A DNA stretch of 64,000 nucleotides, taken from Lachnospiraceae bacterium MD335 (GTDB taxonomy: Bacteria; Bacillota; Clostridia; Lachnospirales; Lachnospiraceae). The notes under the pieces were generated by a model, which saw only the letters and a list, made by a program, of their open reading frames with translations, did not search any database and had not been told where the DNA came from. Positions 28,021 through 38,113 of this stretch are shown piece after piece; the stretch's first letter is position 1; every line of letters starts with the position of its first letter. The stretch covers positions 1 to 64,000 of the forward strand of contig KE159617.1 in assembly GCA_000403335.2 (NCBI GenBank), given 5' to 3'. The position numbers and the translations under genes were made by a program.

Positions 28021-29793
28021 ATGGAAAGAAAGCGGAGATTTCCCATTAATTTATACAACAGATTAGAGGAAAAGCTGAAAAGCAGGTCGGACAATGACGG
28101 TATGGAGGCGGCAAAAGATGATGCTCCCGCGGCGGAGGAAAGACGCATTAAGTGTCCGAAGTGCGGGAAGATGGTAGAGCGTGCGCGCGTTGTAAAGCAC
28201 AAATATATCTGTTATGAATGCGGCGGATATTTCCGCGTTAAGACCAATAACCGTATTCGTATGGTAGCGGACCCCAAGAGCTTTGAGCCGTGGTTTGAGG
28301 ATATGGAGGTAAGCAATCCCCTTGATTTTAACGGCTATGAGGAAAAACTTGCGGCAGCGCGGGAAAAGACAGGGTTAAAAGAGGCTGTCACGGTCGGACG
28401 CTGTAAAGTGTTTGGCGATGACATCGTGCTTGGCATCTGCGATTCCCGATTTATGATGTCCAGCATGGGGCATGTCGTGGGAGAGAAGATTACAAAGGCA
28501 ATTGAGCGCGCGACAGAATTGAAGCTTCCGGTATTTATGTTTTGCTGTTCCGGCGGTGCGAGAATGCAGGAGGGAATTATTTCGTTAATGCAGATGGCAA
28601 AGACGTCTGCCGCAATTAAAAAACATGGTGATGCAGGACTTTTGTACTGTTCCATTTTGACGGACCCCACAACGGGCGGCGTGACGGCAAGCTTTGCCAT
28701 GCTTGGCGACGTGATTATGGCAGAACCCGGAGCGTTGATTGGCTTTGCAGGTCCGCGTGTGATTAAGCAGACAATCGGACAGGAGCTTCCGGAAGGATTT
28801 CAGACAGCGGAGTTTCTTGTAGAGCACGGCTTTGTAGATGGTATTGTGGAACGTGACGAGCTGAAAAAGACCATTCATTTTCTGTTAAGGGCGCATCAGA
28901 GCGCAGCACGTTCACGTGCAGGAAAGAAATCATACGCTGATTTCTGTGAGGACACAGGTAAGAAGTTTGAACTGAGCGAAAGCTTAAAGGAGCAGACATG
29001 GAATTCCACACCGCGCACGGCTTGGGAAAAGGTAAAAGCGGTCAGACAGGTAGACAGACCGTCCGCAGTGGACTACATGGAACATATATTCGATTATTTT
29101 ACGGAGGCGCACGGTGACAGAGCCTTTAGCGATGATAAGGCGTTGATTGGCGGAATCGGTTTTCTTGACGGACAGCCGGTAACCGTGATTGCCGATTTGA
29201 AAGGAAAGAGCTTTGAGGAGTGTCAGGAGCGCAACTTCGGTATGCCGCTTCCGGAAGGCTACAGAAAGGCTTTAAGACTGATGAAGCAGGCGGAGAAGTT
29301 CAACAGACCGATTGTAAGCTTTGTCAATACTTCCGGTGCATTCTGCGGCATTGAGGCAGAGGAGCGCGGACAGGGCGAGGCGATTGCAAGGAATCTCTTA
29401 GAGATGTCCGGCTTAAAAGTGCCTGTCTTATGTATCTTAATCGGAGAAGGCGGCAGCGGCGGTGCGCTTGCCACGGCAGTCGGAAACGAAGTGTGGATGC
29501 TTGAAAATTCCACCTACTCGATTCTTTCTCCGGAAGGCTTTGCCTCTATTCTTTGGAAGGATTCGAGCAGGGCACAGGAGGCAAGCGAGGTCATGAATAT
29601 CACGGCGCAGGATTTGAAGCGGCTTGGTGTGATAGAGCAGATTATACCGGAGTTCGGCGGTGCGGGTGAGGATACCGCAGCAGCGATTGCAGGTTATATG
29701 AAGGATCATATCAAAGAATTTCTGACAAAGTATGACGGCATGAGCGGCGAGGACATTGCAAAAGCGCGTTATCAGCGTTTTAGAAGTTTCTAG
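28021..29793 (+). CDS. accDA: Acetyl-CoA carboxylase carboxyltransferase, fused beta and alpha subunits
   Basis: A 590-residue protein joining AccD and AccA in one chain. The N-terminal zinc ribbon has Cys45, Cys48, Cys64 and Cys67, followed by the beta crotonase-like domain ([11 protein letters not shown] type as [11 protein letters not shown], then [16 protein letters not shown]). From about residue 300 the alpha part follows, with [32 protein letters not shown] and [10 protein letters not shown]. It transfers the carboxyl group from biotin to acetyl-CoA. The biotin carrier and biotin carboxylase genes are not in this operon. Confidence 0.95.
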   Translation: MERKRRFPINLYNRLEEKLKSRSDNDGMEAAKDDAPAAEERRIKCPKCGKMVERARVVKHKYICYECGGYFRVKTNNRIRMVADPKSFEPWFEDMEVSNPLDFNGYEEKLAAAREKTGLKEAVTVGRCKVFGDDIVLGICDSRFMMSSMGHVVGEKITKAIERATELKLPVFMFCCSGGARMQEGIISLMQMAKTSAAIKKHGDAGLLYCSILTDPTTGGVTASFAMLGDVIMAEPGALIGFAGPRVIKQTIGQELPEGFQTAEFLVEHGFVDGIVERDELKKTIHFLLRAHQSAARSRAGKKSYADFCEDTGKKFELSESLKEQTWNSTPRTAWEKVKAVRQVDRPSAVDYMEHIFDYFTEAHGDRAFSDDKALIGGIGFLDGQPVTVIADLKGKSFEECQERNFGMPLPEGYRKALRLMKQAEKFNRPIVSFVNTSGAFCGIEAEERGQGEAIARNLLEMSGLKVPVLCILIGEGGSGGALATAVGNEVWMLENSTYSILSPEGFASILWKDSSRAQEASEVMNITAQDLKRLGVIEQIIPEFGGAGEDTAAAIAGYMKDHIKEFLTKYDGMSGEDIAKARYQRFRSF

Positions 29794-29820
29794 TTCTCTG
29801 TGCAAGGAATGGAGCATTTG

Positions 29821-30858
29821 ATGAAAATAAATGAATTGAAAATAGGAAATCTCACAGCCCGTGTGCCTGTTATACAAGGCGGCATGGGTGTGGGTGTAAG
29901 CCTTTTTGGACTGGCGGGCGCCGTAGCGGCGGCGGGCGGCATCGGTGTCATTTCGACGGCGCAAATCGGTTATCGTGACCCCGACTTTGACAGGCATCCA
30001 ATCGAATGTAATTTTAAGGCGATTGGCGAGGAAATCAGAAAGGCGAGAGCTATCGCAGACGGCGGTATTATCGGAGTCAACATTATGGTTGCGACGAAGC
30101 ACTATGAGGAATACGTGAAAGCAGCGGTTGATGCGGGTGTTGACATTATCATATCAGGCGCCGGACTTCCGATGACGCTTCCGGAGGTTTCGGGCGATGC
30201 GAAAATTGCGCCGATTGTTTCAAGCAAAAAATCGCTGTCCGTGATTGCGAAGTATTGGAACAAAAAGTATAACCGAAAGCCTGATTTGGTCGTGATAGAG
30301 GGACCTTTGGCAGGCGGACATTTAGGTTTTCATATTGAGGAAATCGAAGAATACACGGTTTCTAAGACAAAGGATTATGATGAGGAAATCCGGCAGATCA
30401 TCGCGCTTGCGGATGAAATGGAGGTGCCTGTCGCAGTGGCGGGCGGCATCTATGAGCGTGCAGATATGGAGCACTATTTGGAAATGGGTGCAAAGGCAGT
30501 TCAGATTGCCACACGTTTTGTCACTACCAAGGAGTGTGATGCGTCGGAGGCGTATAAGCAAGCATATATTAATGCAAAGAAAGAGGATATTGTATTGGTA
30601 AAGAGTCCGGTCGGAATGCCGGGGCGTGCGATACATAATGCTTTCCTGGATAAAGTGGCGGCAGGTGAACGGTTTATGAGAGGGTGCAGGCAGTGCATCA
30701 GCACCTGCAACCCTGAGACAACGCCGTACTGTATTACGGAGGCGCTTGTGAATGCGGTAAAGGGCAATCTTGATGAGGGATTGATTTTCTGCGGCAGCAA
30801 TGCCTACCGTGCAAATAAAATCGAGACGGTAGCCGATATAATGGAGGAATTTTCATAA
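29821..30858 (+). CDS. FabK/nitronate monooxygenase-like flavoprotein with Cys cluster
   Basis: A 345-residue FMN-type TIM-barrel protein related to FabK and 2-nitropropane dioxygenase. It has VIQGGMGVGVS at the N-terminus, GPLAGGHLG with His167 at the active site, and AVAGGIYERADMEHYLEMGA. Unlike FabK it has a C-terminal CX2CX3CX7C group (Cys289, Cys292, Cys296, Cys304), which could bind a metal or an iron-sulfur cluster. A relative lies in the equivalent fab cluster of Clostridium acetobutylicum, to my knowledge. Its reaction is unknown; a second enoyl reductase or an unsaturation step are possibilities. Its stop overlaps the fabH start (TAATG). Confidence 0.8.
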   Translation: MKINELKIGNLTARVPVIQGGMGVGVSLFGLAGAVAAAGGIGVISTAQIGYRDPDFDRHPIECNFKAIGEEIRKARAIADGGIIGVNIMVATKHYEEYVKAAVDAGVDIIISGAGLPMTLPEVSGDAKIAPIVSSKKSLSVIAKYWNKKYNRKPDLVVIEGPLAGGHLGFHIEEIEEYTVSKTKDYDEEIRQIIALADEMEVPVAVAGGIYERADMEHYLEMGAKAVQIATRFVTTKECDASEAYKQAYINAKKEDIVLVKSPVGMPGRAIHNAFLDKVAAGERFMRGCRQCISTCNPETTPYCITEALVNAVKGNLDEGLIFCGSNAYRANKIETVADIMEEFS

Positions 30859-31859
30859 TGGCAATAAAAATAACAGGTACGGGGAGCGCCCTGCCTGAAA
30901 AAATAGTGACAAATTTTGATATGGCGGAGATTGTGGAGACTTCTGACGAGTGGATTCGCGAACGCACGGGCATCGCGGAGCGCAGGATTTCGACAGGAGA
31001 TACGGTATCGTCGCTTGCCGCAAAAGCGTGCGAGAAAGCGCTTGCGATGGCGGGACGCGACGCGGCGGACGTGGATTTGATATTGGTGGCAACCTGTTCG
31101 CCGGAGCTTTTACTTCCGTGCTGTGCATGTCAGGTGCAGAGTGCAATCGGCGCGCATAAGGCGGTGGCGTTTGACTTGAATGCGGCGTGCTCCGGATTTT
31201 TGTTTGCACTGAATACGGCATATGCTTATATGCAGACCGGACTTTATAAAAATGCATTAATTGTCGGCAGTGAAGTGCTTTCCAAACTGGTAGACTGGAC
31301 AGACCGGTCAACCTGTGTGTTGTTCGGTGACGGTGCGGGCGCTGTGTTTATGGAGTTTTCACAGGAGGATGAAATTTGTGAAAACGGCAGGAAAGCAGGC
31401 ATTGAGTGTATGGTAATGGGTGCCGACGGCACGAAGGGCATGGTGCTCGCGTGCGGGGAGCGGGGACTTGAGAACCCGTATGCCAAGGAGCAGGAGGCAG
31501 TCCATCCGTATGTTCATATGGACGGACAGGAAGTATATAAATTTGCGACAAGACAGGTTCCGGCGTGCATTAAGGATGCGTTAGACAAGGCGAACTTAAC
31601 GGTGGAAGATGTCGATTTATTCGTGCTGCATCAGGCAAATGTACGTATTATTGAGTCGGTGGCAAAGCGTCTGAAGTCAGATTTATCAAAATTCCCCATG
31701 AATTTAGACAAAATCGGAAATATGTCGTCGGCGACAATTCCGGTGCTGCTTGATGAACTCAACAGAGACAAAAAACTAAAGAAAGGTGACAGACTGGTGC
31801 TGTCAGGTTTTGGCGCAGGACTTACATATGGAGCAAGCATACTCGTTTGGGGCGCTTAA
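30858..31859 (+). CDS. fabH: 3-oxoacyl-ACP synthase III
   Basis: A 333-residue condensing enzyme that starts fatty acid synthesis from acetyl-CoA or branched acyl-CoA and malonyl-ACP. The Cys-His-Asn triad is present: Cys111 in DLNAACSGF, His in VLHQANVRII and Asn in KIGNMSSATIP. TSDEWIRERTGI is the family signature. It is coupled to the upstream gene by a one-base overlap. Its place near the operon end, next to the regulator, differs from the usual first position. Confidence 0.96.
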   Translation: MAIKITGTGSALPEKIVTNFDMAEIVETSDEWIRERTGIAERRISTGDTVSSLAAKACEKALAMAGRDAADVDLILVATCSPELLLPCCACQVQSAIGAHKAVAFDLNAACSGFLFALNTAYAYMQTGLYKNALIVGSEVLSKLVDWTDRSTCVLFGDGAGAVFMEFSQEDEICENGRKAGIECMVMGADGTKGMVLACGERGLENPYAKEQEAVHPYVHMDGQEVYKFATRQVPACIKDALDKANLTVEDVDLFVLHQANVRIIESVAKRLKSDLSKFPMNLDKIGNMSSATIPVLLDELNRDKKLKKGDRLVLSGFGAGLTYGASILVWGA

Positions 31860-31887
31860 AAAGTTTAATTGGGGAATTGGTGCATAC

Positions 31888-32358
31888 ATGGAAAAGAAGA
31901 CGAGCAGAACCTTAAATGAACTGTTGGTGAAGCTTTTTAACAATATGATGGACATGGAAGAGCGGGCAATCATAACGGAGGAATTTCAGGATATTACAAA
32001 CAATGATATGCATATCATTGAGGCAATCGGTATTGATGAGCCGCGCCGCATGTCCGAGATTGCAGCGCGCCTTGGCGTTACGGTCGGCACGCTGACGACC
32101 AATATGAACAGCTTGGAGAGCAAAGGCTATATCCTGCGCAAACGCAGCGACACGGATAAACGCGTTGTATTGGTTGTTTTAAAGGAAAAAGGCAGAAAAG
32201 CGTTCTTTCATCACAGGGATTTTCATAAAAAAATGATAAAATCAATTGTGAAGGACCTGTATGAGGACGAAATGGAAGCGATGATTAAGGGGCTGCTGAA
32301 CTTAAATGACTTTCTGACAAAAATCGATACGGAAAATGCGGACAAGGATAAAACATAA
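31888..32358 (+). CDS. fabT: MarR-family regulator, FabT-like
   Basis: A 156-residue winged-helix protein. The helix-turn-helix is in MSEIAARLGVTVGTLTTNMN (about residues 58-77), followed by the wing LRKRSDTDKRVVLV, and helices at both ends form the dimer. Its position as last gene of the fab operon, plus three TTTGA-N3-TCAAA palindromes behind the operon promoter, suggest that it is the FabT-type repressor of this operon, sensing acyl-ACP, and that it regulates itself. The symbol is by context; FabT and other MarR proteins are close in sequence. A strong terminator follows. Confidence 0.78.
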   Translation: MEKKTSRTLNELLVKLFNNMMDMEERAIITEEFQDITNNDMHIIEAIGIDEPRRMSEIAARLGVTVGTLTTNMNSLESKGYILRKRSDTDKRVVLVVLKEKGRKAFFHHRDFHKKMIKSIVKDLYEDEMEAMIKGLLNLNDFLTKIDTENADKDKT

Positions 32359-32392
32359 AAAGCGGAGAATTGCAATTGATTCTCCGCTTTTT
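32357..32392. terminator. Bidirectional terminator, fab operon versus deo operon
   Basis: A 14-bp perfect stem (32357-32370 with 32379-32392) with A and T tracts at either end, placed between convergent transcription units. Confidence 0.9.
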
Positions 32393-32410
32393 GCCGTTTG
32401 ATAAGGCAGT

Positions 32411-33085
32411 TTAATAACCGGAACCGCTGTCGGTGTTTTTGATAAGCTTGATAATTCTGCTTGTGCCCAATCGGTCCGCACCAAGCTTAATAAACTCCTG
32501 TGCATCGTCGAGGGATGCAATACCGCCGGCAGCTTTTACTTTTACATTTTTTCCGATATGCTCTTTCATTAGCTTTACGTCCGCAAAGGTAGCGCCCGCC
32601 GTGGAGAAGCCTGTGGAGGTTTTGATAAATTCCGCGCCTGCGTTTGTGACAAGTTCGCACATCTTAATTTTCTCTGCGTCCGTCAGCAGGCAGGTTTCGA
32701 TAATGACCTTTAAAATTTTTCCGCCGCACGCTTCATGAATTTGACGGATTTCATCTTCAATCTCCTGATATTTTCCGTCTTTGAGCCAGCCGATGTTGAT
32801 GACCATGTCGATTTCCGATGCTCCGTTTGCGATGGCGTCCTTTGTTTCAAATACCTTTACTGCCGTTGTATGGTAACCGTTTGGGAAACCGATTACGGTA
32901 CAGATTGGCAGTTTACCGTCTACATAATCTGCCGACTGTTTCACGTAAGCGGCGGGTATGCAGGCGGAAGCCGTGCCATAGACAATCGCATCGTCAAGGA
33001 TTTGACGGATTTCCTCCCATGTGGCTGTCTGCGTAAGCAGCGTGTGATCAACGGTTTTTAGAAGTTCTTTCTGATCCATATTCAT
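32411..33085 (-). CDS. deoC: Deoxyribose-phosphate aldolase
   Basis: A 224-residue TIM-barrel class I aldolase that splits deoxyribose-5-phosphate to glyceraldehyde-3-phosphate and acetaldehyde. The Schiff-base Lys155 is in FIKTSTGF, the second catalytic Lys184 is in VKVKAAGGI, and VDHTLL opens the chain. The start at 33085 has AGGA 7 nt upstream. It is last in the minus-strand operon udp-deoB-deoC. Confidence 0.96.
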   Translation of the reverse strand: MNMDQKELLKTVDHTLLTQTATWEEIRQILDDAIVYGTASACIPAAYVKQSADYVDGKLPICTVIGFPNGYHTTAVKVFETKDAIANGASEIDMVINIGWLKDGKYQEIEDEIRQIHEACGGKILKVIIETCLLTDAEKIKMCELVTNAGAEFIKTSTGFSTAGATFADVKLMKEHIGKNVKVKAAGGIASLDDAQEFIKLGADRLGTSRIIKLIKNTDSGSGY

Positions 33086-33103
33086 AGTATTATCCTCGTC
33101 TTT

Positions 33104-34306
33104 CTATTTTAGGGTTTCCAGTATGGAATGACCAATCGTATCTTCCGGCATCCGTACATTGAAATTGTCGGCGATGGTAGCGCCGATTACGGCAAAGGAT
33201 GTTTCATCCTCCAGTTTCCCGCTGCCTTTAAAGGACGGCGAATATGCGAGGAACGGGACGTCTTCCCTTGTATGGTCCGTTCCGGTGTGTGTCGGGTCGT
33301 TTCCGTGGTCCGCGGTGATAAGCAGTAAATCATCGTCCCTTAAAAGTTTTAGAAACTCCCCGAGCTTTTCATCAAATTTTTCCAATTCCTGTGCATAGCC
33401 TTTTACGTTGCGGCGGTGTCCCCACAATGCGTCAAAATCCACAAGGTTCACATAACACAAACCATGAAAGTCCCGATTGGCAATTTCAATCGTCTGCTCC
33501 ATGCCGTGAACGGAGCTTTTGGACTTGTTTGATTCCGTAAGCCCTTCACCGTCAAAAATATCAAAGATCTTTCCGACCGAAATGACATCCAATCCCGCGT
33601 CTTTAAGCGCATTGAGCGCAGTCTGACCGTAGGGTTTGAGCGCATAATCGTGGCGGTTGCTTGTGCGCACAAATTCGCCTTTTTTCTTTCCGACATAAGG
33701 TCTTGCAATAACGCGCCCGACTTTCCATTCGTCGCGCAGCGTAAGCTCCCTTGCAATCTCGCAGCAGCGGTAAAGCTCCTCAAGACCAAAAGTTTCTTCA
33801 TTTCCGCAAATCTGCAGTACGGAATCCGCGGATGTATAGACAATCATATGACCGGTTGCAATTTCTTCTTCGGCAAGCTCATCAAGTATTTCCGTGCCGC
33901 TTGCGCTCTTATTGCCGATAATGGTGCGTCCGGTTCTTGCGGACAGTTCGTCAATCAGTTCCTTGGGAAATCCGGTATTGGTAAATGTTTGAAAAGGTTT
34001 TGTGATATGAAGACCCATCATTTCCCAATGCCCTGTCATTGTATCTTTTCCGGTGCTTGCTTCGTGCAGCTTCATAAAATAACCGGACGGATTTTCCACT
34101 GGTGATACGCCGTTTAGGGGACGCAGGTTTGCGATGCCCAGTTTTTGGAGATTCGGGATTTGCAAGTTTTGCGTATGCTGCGCAATATGACCGAGCGTAT
34201 CGGTTCCCGCATCGCCGTAGGAAGCCGCATCGTCTGCAGCGCCCACGCCCAAGGAGTCAATGACAATGGTAAAAATTCTGTTGTATTTCGGTTTGTTTTG
34301 GCTCAT
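33104..34306 (-). CDS. deoB: Phosphopentomutase
   Basis: A 400-residue alkaline-phosphatase superfamily enzyme converting (deoxy)ribose-1-phosphate to the 5-phosphate. Metal and phosphate sites are visible: [24 protein letters not shown] with the phosphorylated Thr, and [19 protein letters not shown]. Length is normal. It lies between the nucleoside phosphorylase and deoC, giving a complete salvage route. Confidence 0.97.
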   Translation of the reverse strand: MSQNKPKYNRIFTIVIDSLGVGAADDAASYGDAGTDTLGHIAQHTQNLQIPNLQKLGIANLRPLNGVSPVENPSGYFMKLHEASTGKDTMTGHWEMMGLHITKPFQTFTNTGFPKELIDELSARTGRTIIGNKSASGTEILDELAEEEIATGHMIVYTSADSVLQICGNEETFGLEELYRCCEIARELTLRDEWKVGRVIARPYVGKKKGEFVRTSNRHDYALKPYGQTALNALKDAGLDVISVGKIFDIFDGEGLTESNKSKSSVHGMEQTIEIANRDFHGLCYVNLVDFDALWGHRRNVKGYAQELEKFDEKLGEFLKLLRDDDLLLITADHGNDPTHTGTDHTREDVPFLAYSPSFKGSGKLEDETSFAVIGATIADNFNVRMPEDTIGHSILETLK

Positions 34307-34336
34307 TCCTAAATGCCTCCTTCCGATAGGTTTCTG

Positions 34337-35116
34337 TTATTTTTCACGGTCTGCAGCAATTAATTTGCGAATGGCGCCAACCGCTGTTTTAATGGCGGAT
34401 TCGGTATCATGCACCATCGGGTTATCCATTCCCAGGGCGTTTCGTTCCTGATTGCCGACAACCAAAAAGTTGGAGCCGCAGCGCACTCTTAAATGGCTTG
34501 CCACAATAAACAGCGCCGCCGATTCCATCTCGGACGCTTTGCACCCCATGCGTTTCCATGCCTCCCATTTGTTGAGCAGCTCGTAGCTGACCGGCATCCG
34601 GTCCGGCTCATGCTGTCCGTAAAAGGCGTCTTTACACTGAACAACACCCGTGTGGTAAGGAAATCCTAACTCTTTACATGATGCCACAAGCGCGTTTGTG
34701 ACGTCTAAATCCGCCACGGCGGGATACTCAATCGGCGCGTACTCCTTGCTTGTGCCTTCCATTCGGATTGCGCCTGTTGCGATGACAATATCGCCGCCCT
34801 TCACCTCCAAATCAATTCCGCCGCATGTGCCTACGCGGATAAACGTGTCCGCTCCGCAAAGCACCAGCTCCTCCATAGCGATAGAGGCCGACGGTCCTCC
34901 AATGCCGGTCGAGGTAACGCTCACCTTTTCCCCGTCGAGATACCCCGTATAGGTAATGTATTCCCTGCTGTCCGCAACAAGCTTCGCATCGTCAAAATGC
35001 TTTGCAATTTTTGCGCACCGTTTGGGATCTCCCGGTAAAATGACGTAACGACCGACATCTCCCGGCCGTATTTGTAAATGGTATTGTAATCCTACCTCAC
35101 CTGAATAATTTTGCAT
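34337..35116 (-). CDS. Nucleoside phosphorylase, uridine phosphorylase type
   Basis: A 259-residue PNP/UDP family enzyme. It has [35 protein letters not shown] (phosphate site) and [10 protein letters not shown]. The C-terminal insertion [11 protein letters not shown] fits uridine phosphorylase better than trimeric purine enzymes, so uridine/deoxyuridine are the likely substrates, but this is inference. The start at 35116 has AGGAGG 7 nt upstream; 23 earlier in-frame codons are rejected. It feeds deoB and deoC. Confidence 0.88.
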   Translation of the reverse strand: MQNYSGEVGLQYHLQIRPGDVGRYVILPGDPKRCAKIAKHFDDAKLVADSREYITYTGYLDGEKVSVTSTGIGGPSASIAMEELVLCGADTFIRVGTCGGIDLEVKGGDIVIATGAIRMEGTSKEYAPIEYPAVADLDVTNALVASCKELGFPYHTGVVQCKDAFYGQHEPDRMPVSYELLNKWEAWKRMGCKASEMESAALFIVASHLRVRCGSNFLVVGNQERNALGMDNPMVHDTESAIKTAVGAIRKLIAADREK

Positions 35117-35150
35117 ATCTGCCGCCTCCTTTTCTGTTTTGGTTTTTATG

Positions 35151-36815
35151 TCAGCGCAAGCCCTTGAGCATCCGCTTATTTTCATACATCAGCGCATCCG
35201 CCTCATCAATTGCTTCTTCCAGCGTTTTACCGCCTTTTACCAGAACATAGCCGTGTGCAATTGTCAGCGTAAAGTCCAAATCGGGTTGCTTGTTAAAATC
35301 TTCACAATACTGCATCAGACGTTGAATACACGTATGATAGATTTCGTCCGCGCTGATTGCGTTAATAACGGTAAGAAATTCGTCGCCGCCCGTTCTGTAA
35401 GAGGCGCACTCTTTCTCAAAGTGTACAAATGCGTACCGCAGACCGTCGGCGACTGCTTTTATCATCATGTCGCCCTTTTCGTGCCCAAGTGTGTCGTTGA
35501 CCTTTTTGAGGTTGTTGACGTCAAACTGGATAATTCCAAGCGGCGAAAAACTGTCGATAATATGATTGTACTCCGGAACATGCTCATTGAATGCCGTGCG
35601 GTTGTACAGTCCCGTCATGTAGTCCGTCAGCGCAAGGTCGTGCAGCATATCTGCTTTCATTCCTTTTGAAAACGTTGTCACAATCTGATTGAACTGATAT
35701 ACAATCAGACACATCAGAAAGCACAGCAGCGCGGTGCGCACATAGGAGGAATAATTGCCGTAGCTGCCTTGAATATACTTGATTAATGATATTGCAATGC
35801 ATATGACAAGCACCGCAAGCAGTGGGAAGATAATATGTTTTTTCGAGTTTTCGTTCCCGCTGTTCATATAACTTAAAACTAATGGTATCATAAGCGGAAC
35901 TAGAAATACAAGCAGTATTCGCGTGATAATGAGCGAATAGTGAAAATCCGCTATTCCGAATAGCTGCAAAATGACTGCTCCGATTAAACCAACCGCACTG
36001 ACAAAGCTGAAACCAATGGAAAATGTCCGCAGTTTCCCTTTTAAGCGATGTACCGCCAGCATGCCATAAGATAGCGGGATAGCGGTAAGCGCCGTATAGC
36101 CCAAAAGGTGGATGACCTCGGAGTGTCCTACAAAGAGCTGCCATAAAATGGACTCCGCACTTAGCCATTGTGCGGAAAAAAACGTGGCAAGACCAAGATA
36201 AAGCAGGTCTTTGCCCGCCGTATGTCCGCGGCGCATAAAAAAATACAGCACAATGATGACAACTCCGCAAAGATACAAAAAGGCGCTCACAACAAAGCCC
36301 CAAATTCGTTCAGAGGTTATTTTCCTGTAAATCTCCTGCGTTTTACCCAAATAAATATTGTCAATCAGTCCTTTTGAATCGGAGTAACATGCCGTAACCT
36401 CAAGGCACAGCTGTACGGGTTCCTTAGAGGCATCGAGTGAAAGCATATGCCAGCGGCTGCCGGGGGAACTCCCGTAAAGCGGCGAGTGTATGCGGTAATC
36501 CTCGTGCAGCAGTTCGCCGTTAACATAGAAATTGACATAGCAGTTTCGCGCACGCAGCACAATGGCAGTATCCGGCGCAATCGAATCGGGCATATAATAT
36601 ACACGCTGGCTGTCCTGGCTTCCAAACTCGGAAAGTCGACAGAAATCACCTGCCTCATTTGTCCAAATATGGGAAAGATCGGTTACATTATAATTGCTTA
36701 ACGAAAAAATCCGTATCAGTACGCCCCATATTGAAACCGCTAGTATCAGATAAAATGCAGCGTTTACAATGCGCATTATGAAAGTATTAATATAATTTTT
36801 GACGCTCGTTTTCAT
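35151..36815 (-). CDS. Membrane diguanylate cyclase with extracellular sensor
   Basis: A 554-residue protein: one N-terminal membrane helix (about 14-35), a beta-rich outer domain (about 36-150) resembling a 7TMR-DISM extracellular module, seven membrane helices (about 165-385), then a GGDEF domain from about 400. The catalytic GGDEF is intact at 476-480 (RTGGDEF), so cyclic di-GMP synthesis is expected. The residues where the inhibitory RxxD I-site should be read EKEC, so product inhibition at that site is probably absent. The start at 36815 has AGGCAGGT upstream. It is next to the CheD gene, suggesting motility control. Confidence 0.88.
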   Translation of the reverse strand: MKTSVKNYINTFIMRIVNAAFYLILAVSIWGVLIRIFSLSNYNVTDLSHIWTNEAGDFCRLSEFGSQDSQRVYYMPDSIAPDTAIVLRARNCYVNFYVNGELLHEDYRIHSPLYGSSPGSRWHMLSLDASKEPVQLCLEVTACYSDSKGLIDNIYLGKTQEIYRKITSERIWGFVVSAFLYLCGVVIIVLYFFMRRGHTAGKDLLYLGLATFFSAQWLSAESILWQLFVGHSEVIHLLGYTALTAIPLSYGMLAVHRLKGKLRTFSIGFSFVSAVGLIGAVILQLFGIADFHYSLIITRILLVFLVPLMIPLVLSYMNSGNENSKKHIIFPLLAVLVICIAISLIKYIQGSYGNYSSYVRTALLCFLMCLIVYQFNQIVTTFSKGMKADMLHDLALTDYMTGLYNRTAFNEHVPEYNHIIDSFSPLGIIQFDVNNLKKVNDTLGHEKGDMMIKAVADGLRYAFVHFEKECASYRTGGDEFLTVINAISADEIYHTCIQRLMQYCEDFNKQPDLDFTLTIAHGYVLVKGGKTLEEAIDEADALMYENKRMLKGLR

Positions 36816-36855
36816 TTGTATACCTGCCTGTAAACTGTTCGGAAATAAAAATTTC

Positions 36856-36893
36856 AACAGTTCAGCCTTGCCGAACTGTTACGTATTTCATAA
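36856..36893 (+). repeat. Structured element, mini copy 4
   Basis: AACAGTTC (36856-36863) and GAACTGTT (36873-36880) form a hairpin, followed by ACGTATTTCATA, the same flank as at copy 3 (17271-17284). Only the terminal hairpin of the larger element is present. It lies in the leader of the minus-strand diguanylate cyclase gene. Confidence 0.45.
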
Positions 36894-37039
36894 ATAATTA
36901 ATAAATATGAAAAAAAACTGGAAACATATATATATATATGATAAAATAAATTCACAAATATTCCAATAGATAAATGAAAAATTTCTGAAGATTACGTTTT
37001 TTTATAAAAGTTATATCTGTATCAGGGGGGAGCAGAATA

Positions 37040-37279
37040 ATGGAAATGACAAAGGGGACGAAGCTTGTCAAGCGGTATATGTATTTTTGCAGGGAGTGCG
37101 GTTATCTAAGCTTTCACGCAACACGCTGTGAACAGTGCGGTGCGGAAAAAATGGAAGAGACGCCGAAACGCTACGGACTGACAAATCTTGCATGTATCCG
37201 TATGGCAGTGACAGAGTTTGAATTGATGAAACAGGAGTTCCGCCGTAATGTGTTGGGCGGATTGGAAGGAGGGCATTGA
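37040..37279 (+). CDS. Small zinc-ribbon protein
   Basis: A 79-residue protein with two CX2C pairs (Cys17, Cys20, Cys30, Cys33) that form a likely zinc ribbon, followed by a basic and helical C-terminus. No named family. GGGGGGAG lies upstream of ATG 37040. It is 59 bp before cheD and possibly cotranscribed with it; the leader upstream is AT-rich with a short TA repeat and no clear promoter. Confidence 0.6.
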   Translation: MEMTKGTKLVKRYMYFCRECGYLSFHATRCEQCGAEKMEETPKRYGLTNLACIRMAVTEFELMKQEFRRNVLGGLEGGH

Positions 37280-37338
37280 GTCCTCCTTTTGCGTCAAAAT
37301 AAGAATACACGGAAAATGGTTCTAAGGAGGTATGAAAC

Positions 37339-37866
37339 GTGGCAAGCTTGACATTACAGGAGCTTGAGAGCATGATCACCGTCAATATGGGAGATTACAA
37401 GGTGGCACAAGGTGAAAAGAAGCTGATTACAAGAGATTTGGGTTCGTGCGTCGGGATTGCGATCAGAGATCCGAAGACGGACGTGGGCGGGTTAATTCAT
37501 ATTATGCTGCCCGAATATGTGTCATACGAACAGGATGATGCCGTACATAGTAACGTGACAACCGCGAAATACGCTGATATTGGTCTTGATGAAATGGTAG
37601 ACATTTTAGTGGAGAACGGTGCGAAGCGGGATCGGCTTGTGGCAAAAATTGCAGGAGGGGCACACATGATTGCCAATCCGGTCATATCGGAGAGCAGGGA
37701 CATTTCCTCAAAAAATGTAGCCGCAGTCAAGAAGAAGCTGGGTGAGCTGCATATTCCGCTGCTTGCGGAGGAGGTCGGGGAGCATTATCCGCGCACCGTG
37801 GTTTTTGACACGTCAAGCGGTGTACTGCGGATTATCACATCCGGACGTGAGGACAGAATGCTGTAA
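37339..37866 (+). CDS. cheD: Chemoreceptor glutamine deamidase CheD
   Basis: A 175-residue enzyme that deamidates glutamines on chemoreceptors. The catalytic Cys37 is in LGSCVGIAIRD and His54 in GLIHIMLP; KIAGGAHM and NVAAVKKKL are further family marks. It is outside any larger che cluster here, though a chemoreceptor gene lies 10 kb away at 47549. AAGGAGG precedes it. Confidence 0.93.
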   Translation: MASLTLQELESMITVNMGDYKVAQGEKKLITRDLGSCVGIAIRDPKTDVGGLIHIMLPEYVSYEQDDAVHSNVTTAKYADIGLDEMVDILVENGAKRDRLVAKIAGGAHMIANPVISESRDISSKNVAAVKKKLGELHIPLLAEEVGEHYPRTVVFDTSSGVLRIITSGREDRML

Positions 37867-37888
37867 CAAGGTAAAGGAGGCGATTGCT

Positions 37889-38083
37889 ATGGGAACATTT
37901 GACGAATCAAACGAAATGCAGCTTTTGGAGCGCAACATTATAAAAAGTTACAATGAGCTTTTAAAGACGCTTTGGGAGGAGGGTGACATGGATACCCTCG
38001 GGCAGGTGATTATGGATGATAAATACCGGTATGAGCTGATGGAAATGCATACGGGAAGATTAAAGGAAGGACACGAGATATAA
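37889..38083 (+). CDS. Small acidic hypothetical protein downstream of cheD
   Basis: A 64-residue, probably all-helical protein beginning MGTFDESNEMQLLERNIIK. No family known to me. A perfect AAAGGAGG sits 8 nt before ATG 37889, and the stop is embedded in the terminator hairpin, so it ends the zinc-ribbon/cheD transcript. It might work with CheD, but only location suggests this. Confidence 0.6.
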   Translation: MGTFDESNEMQLLERNIIKSYNELLKTLWEEGDMDTLGQVIMDDKYRYELMEMHTGRLKEGHEI

Positions 38084-38098
38084 CCGTGTCCTTCTTTT
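38067..38098 (+). terminator. Terminator of cheD unit
   Basis: AAGGACACG (38067-38075) pairs with CGTGTCCTT (38085-38093), followed by CTTTT; it overlaps the last codons and the stop. Confidence 0.75.
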
Positions 38099-38113
38099 GA
38101 GGCAATTTTTCCG

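Noticed and set aside
36926-36942. Short TA dinucleotide run
   Set aside because: It is simple low-complexity DNA in an AT-rich leader; no further structure.
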